Shown here piece after piece: positions 1 through 13,700 of a stretch of DNA of 64,000 bases (position 1 is the stretch's first letter; each line of letters starts with the position of its first letter). The position numbers were made by a program, and so were the translations under genes. Below the pieces are notes generated by a model, which was not told where the DNA came from, did not search any database, and worked only from the letters and a program-made list of their open reading frames with translations. The stretch is from the NCBI RefSeq assembly GCF_051401765.1, contig NC_135073.1, forward strand, positions 3,720,001 to 3,784,000, in the 5' to 3' direction. The stretch comes from Calliopsis andreniformis. Its lineage: Eukaryota > Arthropoda > Insecta > Hymenoptera > Andrenidae.

Positions 1-3000
1 ATTAGCCCGCACACCACATGTGCAGTCTCATTTGTACGTAGTCGTTTGTTGTAGTTTAAACATAGTCGTTCCATTGCACAAGTTACGTGTGCAGCCTCAA
101 AATCAGACCAACGCACAGTCTGCCTCGCCATCCATTAATTCCACTTGCCCTTACGTCATTAGTTTGACAAAAGAGCTGCGGCATTCATTCGTCGCGGTCC
201 ATCGCTCCAACATCACAACACGGTTCCGCAACGTGATAAATAACTTAATCTTATATTCATTGACACGTTCGATACCCTGTGGGCCAAAGCTGGTCCACAA
301 TATTTGTCAGAAATGAAACTTCCATTAAATACATAAACACATTTCACAATTTGAAATTGAAACAAGATGGATGAAAAACTGTTGAAGACATGAATACCTT
401 TCTGTAATTGAACATTGCAGTCTCGTTTCTGATGCAGTTCTTAGGTTCTATTAACAGATTGACTTCCACACTAAATTCACTATCATATTGGAGAACAAAA
501 GTTCTTCTAGCAGCCCTCATTATACTTTTTTATTAATGTCGACTATAATTGTGTAAATTTTTCACTTAGAAACGTAAGTTTTTCACAAAAGTCGTGCAAT
601 CCAAATTTCTAATCGGAATAGAAAAAAAAACTAGTACATTTTCCTGATCGATCTATGACTCGTTGCGTGGTACATCCGCTTTAGGATGCTAATCCAGATC
701 GAAATCGTAGATGAGGAGGGAGCAGCGTCCCCTCAATCGTCTCTCCATGTGCTGTATATCCGCGATATAGAATCCAGGATTAAATCAATGTACCGTGCAC
801 GCGATATGAACCCATCGAAACGTGTGTAACGCGTTCACGAGCACCAGATCCCGCGGATTTCGAAATTTGTTTTCAGAAATATGCCAGTGCTCGCCAGCCG
901 TGATAATAGGAAAGGGGAATTACGCGATCCGGTTATTTTGATTTGAGAAGTTAAAAGCCTAGAAACTTTTATTACTATCATCTATCATCTCAATTTCCGG
1001 AAATTTTATTTCCAATTTGCTTATCTAATAAAAGTTTCAATGTCTTATTGTGAGTTAACGAATGAACTTGAAACACCTGACAGGGACTTAACATATTATT
1101 CAGTGAAAATAAACGCTAATATTTGTAACATATTATGAATACATAATGAATATTTTGTTATGTAGAGCTAACATTTCTTGTTCGTAGAGAAACTGCAAAA
1201 AGTTTTTCAAAGATAACATTAAATTTACATAGCAGAATATTATTAGACATCTACTAAAAATAATTCTTTTGCAGCTTTCATAGTTCTTATACATGTCATA
1301 AGAGACATGCCTTTTAAAAAATACGTATCAAAGTTTTATTACTAATTTAGTAAATAATTTCAGTAGGTGAATTAAATTTTTAGTAGACAATTTCAAGAGG
1401 TAAATTAGCTCTTTAGTAGGTAGCTAATTTAAAAAAATGTCATGTCTTTTTCTCGCCTTCGACCAGACCTCATATCAAGAAACAGTCAGGACAACACGCC
1501 CCTCACAGGTATAATCTTCTTTAATTAGCTAACTTGTTAGCTCTTCATACAATAAACAATTTACCTGTGACTCGTATTTCCTTTCAATATTTTCACTTTT
1601 AACCAAAATTTAATCAAAAAATCTTTTAACCAAGTGAATTATGTACGAATAAAGAATAACGCTTGCTCTCAAATTTTAACACCAAGCTAAACGTGAAGAT
1701 AGATTTTTGCACGGGCTCTCACAGACTTAAGCAGTTGAATACATCCATAAAAGCCATGTCAGTTTTTCTACATTCGTCGAGCTCCATGGATTAAATGATA
1801 ATTAACTTCGTATCGCGAGTTGCGAGACCACAAGGTGCGCCAGTCGAGGTCAAAAAAGCGAGAGCGGAAGATAAAATCGCTGGCCCGGAAGGAGTTAAAG
1901 AGAGAGGGGTAATAATTATCTTGGCACGTCGAGGCTGATTTGAATCAGGGCTTTCGCGAGGCTGGGGGCTTAGTGGTTTGCCTTTGGTACGTCGTGTCTG
2001 TTTTATCCCACACGTCGAGAGAGGCCACGAAGCCCTTTGATGTTCGCTAAGACTCTCCCGACACGACGGATGATGGAGGGCTCGATGAAACGACGAAGGA
2101 GAAGAAGAAAAGAGAAAGAAGGGAGGAATGAGGTGGAGATGCAGAGAAAACACGGTACGAGGTCTAACGCTTCCTTTTTCGATCACTTAGGACTCGGCAA
2201 ATTTTCTTCGCCTTTGAGCCCCTCGCCATCTCTGTCTCTGCGCGTTTTCTTTACCCTGGATCTTCCCTTTGTTCCCTACTCCCATGTTTTTTCCTTTTTC
2301 TTAGAGTTAGGTTTGCCCTCGCCTCTTTCTCCTCGTCAATTCGCGCCTCTCCACTCGCGAGGAGTATCAGCACGCAGGGGCTTCCTTTGAAGCTCCTAAT
2401 TTGCTAAATTGTTATTCTATAAAAGAGGAACTTCCGACTCCCTTTGCGTCTAAATTCTTGCTCTACTCGCGAGGGTGAGAAAGAATTCTTGAAGATGACG
2501 ACTGTTAAACTGCGACACGACGGCTTTCATTCTTTTCAGAGTCTTCTCCTGGCTTTCTGACGCTGTCTTTGATCCACGAAAACGGGAATGGTGAGGGACA
2601 AGGGTCAGCGTAGTAGCTTGTCTTCTGTGTTTTGCGTTATTCCGTTTTATGGCTGTCGCATCAACGGTATTACTAATTTCGAGGTTGTAAGCTAGCAATT
2701 TGGCAAATCTGCTTAGAGGTTTATGCTGAAGTAGCATTTAAGCCGGAGTTTCAGTTTATTTTGAAGTACTAGGGGTATGTGGTGAAATGCAAAATTGATT
2801 TTAGACTTAAGAATCTCTATAAACAAAATGTAAGAGTTGGTGCATGGCTTATGCAATTGAGAAAATATCTTTTCGAGTGGTTTCTCTACTTTCTTCATAA
2901 AGATACAATCTAGTTATTAATTTATAATTGGTACTGTGAATGATGACTAATGGTGTAATAGGGTCAAATCATCGAAGTAGTTGGTCTGTTTAAATAACAG

Positions 3001-3487
3001 ATCCAGCCTTGCTAGTACAGTTAAGAGGTAATTGATTTGATAGCCTGTGATTAGGACAAGATCACGATGTATTCAGTGGTATGTCCTGGCTGATATCCTA
3101 GGAGAGGTTTCTAGTTGTCAGTGTACCTTGATACAGTCAGGATATTCGTGTGTCAACAGAAGGTCGATGAAGCTGGCTACAATACGAGCGAAACGTTAAA
3201 GTATGTTACCGCAAGGTCATGGCTTACACCCAGAAACCTCTAGTGGTAACAAACCACGCCATGAAAATGTCAAATATGTCACTGGCATAGTTTAGAAACT
3301 TTAGAATATTAGTACCTAAAGAATTTCTATCGGTATCTAACTGTAATTTATTGATAACAATTTCAGAGGTGCAAACGATATCGAAGAATTCAAGTGAAAT
3401 TGATTAAGCGATTGAAATATATAATTAAGGAATCTATGTCTATTTTTAAAAGCAAGTGAGTCTGAGTTTAAAATATTTTATACGATA

Positions 3488-3815
3488 CAAGGTGTTCGAT
3501 AACAAATGCCAGAAATTTTAAGGAATAATTTATTAGTTGCGAAAAATGCATCTAAATTGCATGAGAATTGTGTCTGACTTGAGACTTATTCTACTGTTGG
3601 CGTACATTAGCCATGTCAGACGCAGCGATATCAGTAGAATGGGTTGTCAAGTCAGATATATTGCACATGTATTTCAAGCATTTTCTCAACAAATAACTTG
3701 GAAACGAAGCCTCAAACGCAATTTCAACATTTTTGATTTTCCTCCTAATTTGGCATATACTTCTTACTTCTCAATTACTTCTTAAAATTTCTGATACCTG
3801 TTGTCGAACATCATG
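3488..3815. mobile_element. Foldback MITE-like element, copy 1
   Basis: About 328 bp flanked by TA on both sides (3486-3487 and 3816-3817). The first 35 bases and the reverse complement of the last 35 match at about 28 positions, both ending in CAGAAATTTTAAG. The interior folds as well: GTCTGACTT...TTATTCTACTG near 3570-3596 pairs with CAGTAGAAT...AAGTCAGAT near 3632-3658. There is no transposase frame. Short size, long terminal inverted repeats and TA flanks fit a non-autonomous Tc1/mariner-type MITE. A second diverged copy lies at 30537-30919. Confidence 0.7.
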
Positions 3816-4754
3816 TACCTATAAAGTACCTATCTTTCTGCACATCGTGTTGCCATTAATAAGTTCTGTCTACAGGATGGGATTAATAATAAATAATATT
3901 AATTCTCACAAAGAAGATTAAACTTGTAATGTCTCCGATTATTAGAGCCCATTGTAAAATATTCAATGATAAATTACGAGTATGTAATACAACATTCGAC
4001 AATTATTGCGAACCTGTTTTCTATTTGAATTATAAGTATTCGTAACAATGCGAGCTCAATTTTCAAATATCACATTAGTCTAACATTTAAGTGTTCAAAT
4101 ATCAACATTTACCAATATTGAAATTTTCAAATTTGTTTAATTCTCTACAGTACTGTTTTTTAAAACATGATTTTAATCTTCCTATCTCTAGTACTTATTA
4201 TTCAAAACGGATGGCCGTAACCAAACATCTTCGTACTTGTTCCATACATTGTTTGTTATCCTCACCTGAAACCATCACCAAAGACACATAAGATGATCCA
4301 TTTGACAAACACTAATCTATGAGCTGTGTCATCCGAAGCAGAGGCGCATCAAGTTTTTCGGTTAGCGGGATGGCCATTTGCGGCTGGCAGGCGGAAGTCG
4401 GTACGTTCCAAGCAAACTTTGATTGTTATCGCGTTGGTAGTGGAAGGACGTAGTTGAAGTGGTGGCGGATTGAAATCGGCGGTAGAGATTAAGAGAGCTG
4501 CCACGGAGCGGGGGAGCTGAACGAGCCAAGCGACGCCTATTAATTCGTTTAATTGTGCTGACGAATCAAACGCTAAGAACTCGAATTTCTTTCTCTCTTT
4601 ACCCACGGCTGTTCCTTTCCCTCCTCTCGCTCCCCTACAAATTATCACGACTTCTACGGGCCACGGTTAACGGGCGGGGCCGGTACGAGGGCAGCAATAC
4701 GAGGGTTGAAGGGAGCAAGAGGAACAGCGGGAATCTGTGGGGTTTCCGGGAGTT

Positions 4755-4780
4755 TAAGGGCTGCCCCCCGGCAGCCCTTA
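4755..4780. other. Perfect 11-bp hairpin with CCCC loop
   Basis: TAAGGGCTGCC, four C, then GGCAGCCCTTA: a perfect GC-rich palindrome in a local GC-rich patch (about 4340-4960) inside an AT-rich intron. Function is unknown. It could be a structured RNA element or a remnant of a regulatory site. Confidence 0.6.
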
Positions 4781-7700
4781 GCTGTCGAGTGGTGAGGTCC
4801 GCACGCTGCACTAGACTCTAGGGCACTCGAGCGTCCCGAAGTCGAAGAGGCGTTCATTAAACGATAACTCACACTCGAAGAAATATCCTGTTAAATCGTC
4901 GATCTGACGACAATCACGGCGCACCGCGAGTATATAGTTGAAGATCGAATCAAAGACGTGTGATATGCGCTGAATTCTAGCTCGTTCTCCAGCCAGTCAT
5001 CAAAATCTTAAGCAAGCCTGCAAGGATGATTTCCCGTGTAATTATTCGAATCAATTCGAGCTGATTCCGGGAAAGTGGATTTGGTATGATCCACTCTCGA
5101 AACTGGAATTTAGTTTCTTGCTTTAATGAGGCAGGGGAGGTTCTAAGTTATTTGTGGAAGTAAAGCAGTTTGATGGAGATGCTGATCGTTTAGGAACACA
5201 TGAGTAGTTTTTGTATCAAAAATTCTGCTTCAACTAAGCAGAATTTAGGGAATTTCGTCTTTCCCAAGTTAAATACTGTTTTGACTGATGTCAGAAATTT
5301 TAAGCGTGATAGAATATCATGTGAATCATGAGAAATTAGAAGCTCACGAGTTTGCTAATTTCAAAACTATCGATAAAATATAATGTTCAAATTTTTACGA
5401 TCTTAACCTGTTTTTGTATACAAATCTAGGTATTTTAACTCTAAATAATTCTTTCATAAATTGAAATATTATTTAGTTTCGTGACATTGATGTTTGTAAA
5501 TAAATTCTTATTTTGGAAACTACATACACCTTCAGTACACCGTATTATTTCTAAATTATAAAACTTTCTATCCTTAGTATCTTCTCTTAGATGCTGAGGT
5601 GGTCAAAAGAAAGTGTATCATCTATTCGTATCACACTGTGGTATCTTTGTCTCCTTTAATTACTAAACTCTCTTTTGACCAGCACCATACCTACACATAT
5701 GTTAGAAAATTGCCCGTTAACTTTCAGTGTCAGAGCAATATCTAAAAGCAGTTTCGCGAGCAATCTTACCGTAAAAACTAACGCTACATATAAGATAAGT
5801 CCGTCTAGATATTACTTTCGATTCACGCGTAGAAATTGCTTTCTGCGACCAAAGAGAAGCCAAACTTAATAATAAACAGAGAAACGCATTATCGTCGAGA
5901 TGCAAATAACCGTAGTTCCGCGGAATTTAAGGCAGTCGTATATTTCAGCTGGCGCTAACCGGCGAGCGTGGTATTAAAGTTGATTTAAAGGGTCTACTGA
6001 TAAGAAACAGCATTCTCCAGGGAGCCATGCGAAATGTTCCCCTTCTAATTTTAATGAAACTTTAATGATATTTAGAGGATCTCTGTGGAGAGGAGAAACG
6101 ACGTTATAAATCTCGCTTTGTAACAGTTCCGCATATTCTTTTCAGTCGATCTATCGTGGATCAGAATTGAACCGTTCACGAGTCTTTCATATTTATTTTC
6201 TCCATTTCGAACCGAATATATGCATACTACAAATATTCCATTCGAGATTTTTGTCATCGCTGCTGCTACACTCTGTGTGTCAGCAATATTCGTGACGATG
6301 AATTTCGAAACGACAGAAATATTATATGCTGGTATTAACGCACATCAATTTGTTTATACAGGCTATTTTATAAACGACATGGAGTTGAATGTGTATAGTA
6401 GGTATTGATTAATTTATGTGTACAAATCGAAGTTCATGAGACAGTGATATTATTACGTGGTTTAAATTGAATTATGAAGAAACTTCAATTTTTCAATCAG
6501 TGGTTTTATTCTTGAGCGTGGTGATTGTAAATAGAAGCTAAACACAGCTTTTGAATTAATTGTATAAATCAAATTTGAAAGTGTTGTAAAAGAAATGGAT
6601 AGAAAAATAATATAGGTACATGAACTTTTGTAAAGAGCGGTCTTTGATTAAGTGAAATATGCTATACGACAAAATATCTTACCTATTTTCCGATTTCTGG
6701 ATATTGTTGATCAGAAATTCTAATCCATTGGAAACATAATTATTTCACTATAATTTAAAATGTCATCCATGAACATTTTTAAGGCTTATCAAAATGTACA
6801 CATAGTTTTCACAAGATTAGAAGATTCAGATCAATGAGCTTTCAATAGCGTATCCAAAATATCCTCCATTCGAAAGTCGCACCATTAATCTTAAATCATC
6901 ATTATTGTATAATGAAGATAGATTAGATGTTAACATTCCAGTTGAACTTCTCTATCACTTCTTTAAATATTTCAATGTACATATCGTATATGTATTACAC
7001 AAGTGACACAACTCAAAAAAGTATGTTTTTGAGAGAAAGCAAAAACCATTTATGAGCTTAGGAGAAAAATATTTATTGAATACATAATATTGACATAAAG
7101 AATAGTTTTACTTAATGAAAGTTATCTTACTTGAATAATTAGTATAAAAAGTAGTCATGTGTTACTTGCATTAAATGATTTTCTTGTTATTTTAAGTAAG
7201 TTGTAATTTACATTTGAAGAGATCTTTCTATAATTTTGATCTTTAACTTGTAAACTTTTTATAACGAATAGAAATGTATTTGTCAAACTGATTTGTAGCT
7301 GTAATTAAAAAATCACGTTTTTTGAATTGTATCACTTCTGAAGTACATGTACGATATGTGTATCGAAGACACTCTGCATTCTGTACTCTACTTTTTATTG
7401 TCACACCAGTATTTGCCACTATTCCTTTTATTCGTTTAAAATAGTCACTCTATCTATATTACGACGAAATATTTATAAACACATGAGAACAGTGATTCAT
7501 TCCTCAACTCACTATTTTTCCATATGTTTTACCGTCTTTTTCATATTTCTTCGCAATACAATAACTGTTACGTCATTCTAAACGGTGGTTAAAGGTTTAT
7601 GAATGTTAAAATTTGTATATACATACATATCGTCAACATTTCACAAAAATATTGGTAGTTAGAAGCGCTGGTTATCTATGACTCTATATCACTGAACGTA

Positions 7701-10700
7701 TTAAATAAACAAACTAGCTTTTCATTGTGTTTTAAACTCTATAACTCTATTTTGTCGCAAATTTCATATACTTTTGCATTTCATATAATTTTGTCCCAAT
7801 TTTCATATATATACTACAAAGAATAACTTTGTTCTATACATAGGTAGATATAATACATAGGTATACATCAATACTGATTAATCTCAGGAATGGCGTTTGA
7901 AGGAAAACAACAAAAGACCAATCTACGTGGATGTAACAAACGAAAACGAACGCAATTTTGAAATACGGCTCGAACGCGAAAAATTCCTCTTGAAAAACTC
8001 GTATTTCATTGTGATGAGAAAACTGTGGAGGAATTACAGCATTGGGCCAATAGAAAAAAAGTAGACGAACGATCGGCCGCCGCGCCGGTCGTAAACACCG
8101 AAACCGGTAGTATTTTGAGAAACATTATAAAAACCCACGCGACAGATTTCAAAGAGTTCGAATTCAGTGATATATCGCTGTGAAATGCATTTCTGTGGGA
8201 ACGAAACGATGTTTTAGATAACAACAAATCATAGAACAGCGTCGATGACGCGTATATGAATGCGCCTTAACGTGAAAGGATATGACATATCAATGGGGAG
8301 TTGGGATTATATCGATGGGTAAACACATAAATCGGGTATTTCGAGTATTTCACCGTTTTCGACAGCATACGCAGTACATGTCGGTAATGTTATGCGATTA
8401 TAAATACTAATTAAGTAGGTACGTGAATCGGCTTTGATAGACACGTGCGGCATAATTGCGTTGGAAACGTCGATGAGGGCTCACTGGAAATGGACCTGAT
8501 TGTGTGAACATTATTTCATCTTTGCGTGTAATTAAAGCCCACGGGGAAATATGAAATAATATTTAACTATGGTTAGTCCTGCTTCTGTAATAGCATTGAA
8601 TGGAATACTAATATTAATTTAAAAAATACCGGAGATGACGATCATATTTTTATTTGCGGATAATTCATTTGAACCTTTAAGAAGTAAATCGAGATAACAA
8701 ATAAACAGAATAAACATGTAAAATGAAATATAACTGTTTGTGTTCCAACTTTTTTCCAGCGCTTAATATTGTTTGTATCTGACAGACACAGACAAAATGT
8801 CAATATTTCTTAGCATTTTGCTAAGAACTTAAGAAAGACGCAGGCCTACTGAAATAGTTCCAAAACAGTTTAGTGGAAGGGAGGATAAAATGAATACAAG
8901 AAAGAATAAAATGGAAGAAAATAGGAACGGACAAATGACCTTTAATCAGTAGCTATTCCTTCCTTGATAAATCATCGGGTCAGAGGCAAGCAGGTGTAGC
9001 AAGGGCGAAAAAATGTTGCCACTCTCACGACTGTAGCTGGGCAAGGAACTCTCAGCTTCATTGTTTCGACTTTCCGGCATCGCGGGGAACAACGAACGGT
9101 GTGTAGACTCAATTACAGTCGTTGAACGACGCGATAATTGGGATCAAGATTGATCGTCTTCCTTCCTGCTGCCCTGACCTTTTTCACCGACCAAGAAAGA
9201 ACCGCTGCCTTCTCTTTTCTTCGTTTCTGATACCTATCTGGGAAACAATGTGAACGATTGCCTATTGTCGAACAAATTGTGCAACGATAACTCGAAGAAT
9301 AGGATTGTATCATGTCACGACACGTGTCAATATGTCTCATAGATTCTAGATACAAAGAATTGTCGTGTTCTACGGTTTAAAGCTTAATAAGGTTATAGTA
9401 TTATAATTTTATTTAATCTAATATAGAGAACACAATTCCTTATGCCAATTTTTCTAAAATACTTTCCGTTCTATATTTATTCTTTGAAAGTACTGCTCAT
9501 ATTCCAACTTTATCAATTTTAACATTTATAAAATTGAAGGACCCGTGAAATTGAAGAAAACGGTCCAGAAGGCACTTACCTTTTTTCTTTTATTAAATAG
9601 TTAGATAAATTATTCAAGAGTAAGAAAAGTAGAAATAAAAGGTAAATAATAACTCAGTTCGTGCGTCACACGAGCTCGAGACTATACACGAGCTGAATAG
9701 TCTGCGTGTATTACACGAGCCCGTGACAGTCACAGGTTAGTCGCTTAACTGATTAACATTAATATTACAGGATATAAATATTAATCTTAAAAAGTTGTAG
9801 AAATCATAGCATGTAACGGAATTAATTCATACGTTGCACTAACTATGAATAGGATGAGTTAATTTGCTTCTTATCATTTGTTGATACGTATTTATGAATA
9901 TACTAGTGTTAGGGATTTTAGTTAGGACACTTACCCCTTTGCAACTGGATGCACCATAGTGAAGCTAAACTATCATAAACGCTGGTCTTCAAATGTGTCA
10001 ATTGCAACGAGTTATATTTAAAATACATATAAATATTTCGACTTTGTGAAGCTAATTAATTTGGCAAGTGAGCGATTCAAGTGTATTTCAAATTCAGAAA
10101 TTTGAATTTATGACTAAACCATCTAAAAAAGAAACTTGAACATCGAACTGATATCTTCGAGGTCTGAATAATTACGAAATCACAAAAGAAGGTAAAATCT
10201 TTCAAAGTGCATACCTACTTCAGCCAAATTTTACTGTCCTTTATTCAAAGAACTGCAAATGGAGTCTCTTTCTCTTGAAGCGTCTTTTATTATCCACGAA
10301 GCCTTTCGACGTACTTTAGAAAAAAGCTCATTTCACTCAACCAATTTAAGGAAATCACTTTTTTCAAGAGACACGCTTCCTACAAAGTAGCTGGTCGCCA
10401 GCTTTAGCGTGAGAAACCACCTGAGAAGCTAGAATGATTCATGTCTAAGCATCGCAGGAGTTACTACTACAGCGGGAGGTCAACATCGAGTTACTTTTTT
10501 TAGTTTGATAAAGCCATGTTACCGAAGTCGGGCCAGGAACGCGATCCTGCAGACCCCGGCTAACCCCGCTTTACAGCCTTTCACCCCTACTCTTTGCGTT
10601 CACGTCAGAGGGGAAATAGCACGCGGCCGAAGCAGATAGAGGATCGAAGCAAAGGTCTCACGGAGAGCGAAAGCGTCATAGACAAGATGATAGAGGGAAA

Positions 10701-13700
10701 GTGGTTGAAGGAACGTGTCGAGGAACTAGTGAAAGAAAGGGAATTCAGCATGGTAGGGGGTGGGAAATGGGAAACGTAGGAAAGCATGCAGCCGTTGCAA
10801 GGGCTGCACAGGGTGGGCGAGATTACTAGGATTTGCGCGTACATTTGCATATCGATTTTCCCGTGGAACAGTGTCGTATGGCGCCAACAGGCACACGATG
10901 CCCCTTAATTTCGACGCAGCAGAGTGGGGGTGATGGTGCCTATGACATTAGCCTTGTGGCTACATTTAAACGATACATAGCCGACTGTGCTCGTGGCGCC
11001 GAATTAGCTGTGTTAACTCGCGTAAGAATCAGCTAGATTATGTACTTGCGAGGAGCTGTAGGCTTTGATTTCAGTCGAATTGAGTTAGAGGTCGTAGTTG
11101 AACGAAAACTGTTCGAAGGGAGAGAATAGATAGGTACCTAAGATACCTAATATGAATTGAGTAAGTGTGGCAGGGGGCATTAAGATCCCATATTTTGCCT
11201 GAGCAACTTGATGTTTATTAAGGGTGCTGCAATGGAATCTACCCCCAGCAGCCACTACTACTAAGCATCTGAGCAAGGACAAATTACTTCTAATACAAAA
11301 AGAAATCATCGAGGTGAGTCCAGAGGACTTTACTTGATTTCTTGACTGTGAGGAATTTTATTTTAAGCTGGATTTTAAGGAAAGGATCATACACAAATCC
11401 TCCCTTCGGGATCTAAGCCCAATTCCTACCTAATGTAAAGGAATGCTTTAGTTTCTTAAACAGGAAGAAAATAGGACATGAGTGAGATTAATCCCCTAAT
11501 AGACAGTTGTTACAGCCTAAATGAATATCAATTAATATGTGTTACCAGTCGTTACGTTTCCTTTAATATCTCATATTAAAACAGAATTCGTATGGGATGA
11601 AATTTCACTCATGATACCTAGCCTTTAAGGATTAATCGTAGGTAACTGATATTTCATGAACAATTTTTTATAACTTTAAATCATGTTATTTTTCATATTA
11701 AGTTTAAAAAAATAGCGTGATTGTTAAATGTGCAAGCTAAAGGTGAGATCAGCTTTTCTTAAGTAATAACCTATAAATTCCTGATATTCGCATTATATCA
11801 AGTAATTAATTAAAATATAAACAATAGAAGTGTAATAATAATTAATTAAATTATAAATTGCACATATAAGATACATAAATTTTATTTTTCAAATTATAGC
11901 GAGTACAAATGCTAGATACACAAATTGAAGTAATAATTTATTTATATTACAGTATTTTGTAATTAAATACCACCTATATAGGTATTATTTTCCTCCGAAC
12001 AACTGACAAAATATTGACAATAATATGCCGTTATTGACTTTATTTTGTACATTATTTTGTAAATTCATCCATTAGTATACTAACGAAGAATTTGGAATGA
12101 TTTAATGTTAGCATTGAATACCTCCATCAACTCTGCTACAATTTCACTTCAAATGAAACTTCGCAAATTTTCGATTTTCCATTTTAATTATTTATTAGTA
12201 TAAGTGCATCATATTTTGTTCTTTGACATTGCACTAAAACATCATTATTTGTATTTATTTAATGTGCTGATAATGAAACTAAATAGTACACTATAACTAG
12301 GAAAATTTACAGTGAAACTAAAAATTAAAATCTAGATGCAAATATATTTGTATAAATGTCTTGAATAATTTCAAGATATATATTCACATACATTCTAATG
12401 TAAATAAAAATCGTTACTCGTGATTTTTCATTTTGCAAACACTTTTTTAAGTCTTAACTATATCTACTCTATCAACTGTAATAGCAACAGAATGATAGGA
12501 TCCTGTTTAAGATAAATTTTCTGGAAATCAATGTAAATTAAGGGGATGAAATTAACCACCGTACTAATAGCTTTCTATTCTCAAGCACGACTCTGCGGCT
12601 TAAAAGCTTAATTTAACATAAAATTTGCTCAGGCTCGCAGCTGATGTTGGTCGAAAATTCCTGAAACGTTCCTGAAACTTCAGCGTTCGGCGGTATTTGT
12701 TTTCGCTAAGAGTTAATTTCTCCTAACATTGGGGGAATTCAAATTTTACAATTTCACGCAGCGTGAAGCCGACAGTTTTTGATCCTTCCAACTTTCAATT
12801 TGGATTTATCTACGCCAAAATAAACGAGTTGCTCGAGGAGCAGAAGAAAAACGCACGGTATTATGGCTCAGTTTAATTTTTCAAAGGGAAGAAAAATGCT
12901 TGAAACGTCGAAGGAAATCTGCGGCATTAGTCCCCGTGGCTACGTTAAACGCCGACACTATTTCACCTTGTCTCTCTAAATTACCATAGTGGAATTGCGA
13001 AACGGGGGAGAGAAAATTATCGACAGAGAAAAGATATGCTGCCTCCAATCGCTTATCGAGGGCAGCAAATTCTTCGAGAAGAAAATTTTGTGCCTTGAAT
13101 TTCCATCTATCTGTCTTACTTACGTTAGCTACGCCTGGTCATCCAGACGATAATAAATGTCGGATGCGTTTTTATTCAAATGTATTTCTAAATGATTGGA
13201 AAATTATTTCTTGATTATTCGTGAAAGTCAAACTCTCTCTGAATACACGATTTACGATAAAGGTCTATATATTAGAAATAAATTTCTGCGATTTAGAGTC
13301 TTAAGAAGTTCCTCTGTTTTCTATTTTGGAGAGACCGTTGACAAAGAAGTTAAATAATAATACATTTAATTAAGTCATGTAAATATAATACTACCTTGTG
13401 AAATCAGCCCTGTTTTAAACATTTATTTTTGAAAATATCTTCCATATAGATTCACAATTAACGTTAAAAATGACTGAAGTTAGTAGGTAATCTTAAATAT
13501 TTAAAAATTTTTCACTTAAATCAGTTGCCAAGTATTGTAATCTCGAGAACATTTGCACCTAATATATGTAAAATCTAGTTATCAGTTTAAATATTATTAC
13601 AAATTTATTCTGTTAATTTTATACACTAATGGCAAATATTGCGCATGACTTTTATGTACTAAACATCTAACAAAAATTTTCTGAAAAGACAAATTTAGTT

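Noticed and set aside
3102..3245. Inverted match AGAGGTTTCT / AGAAACCTCT with nearby small hairpins
   Set aside because: Only about 10 bp over 130 bp, and no terminal duplication or second copy was found.
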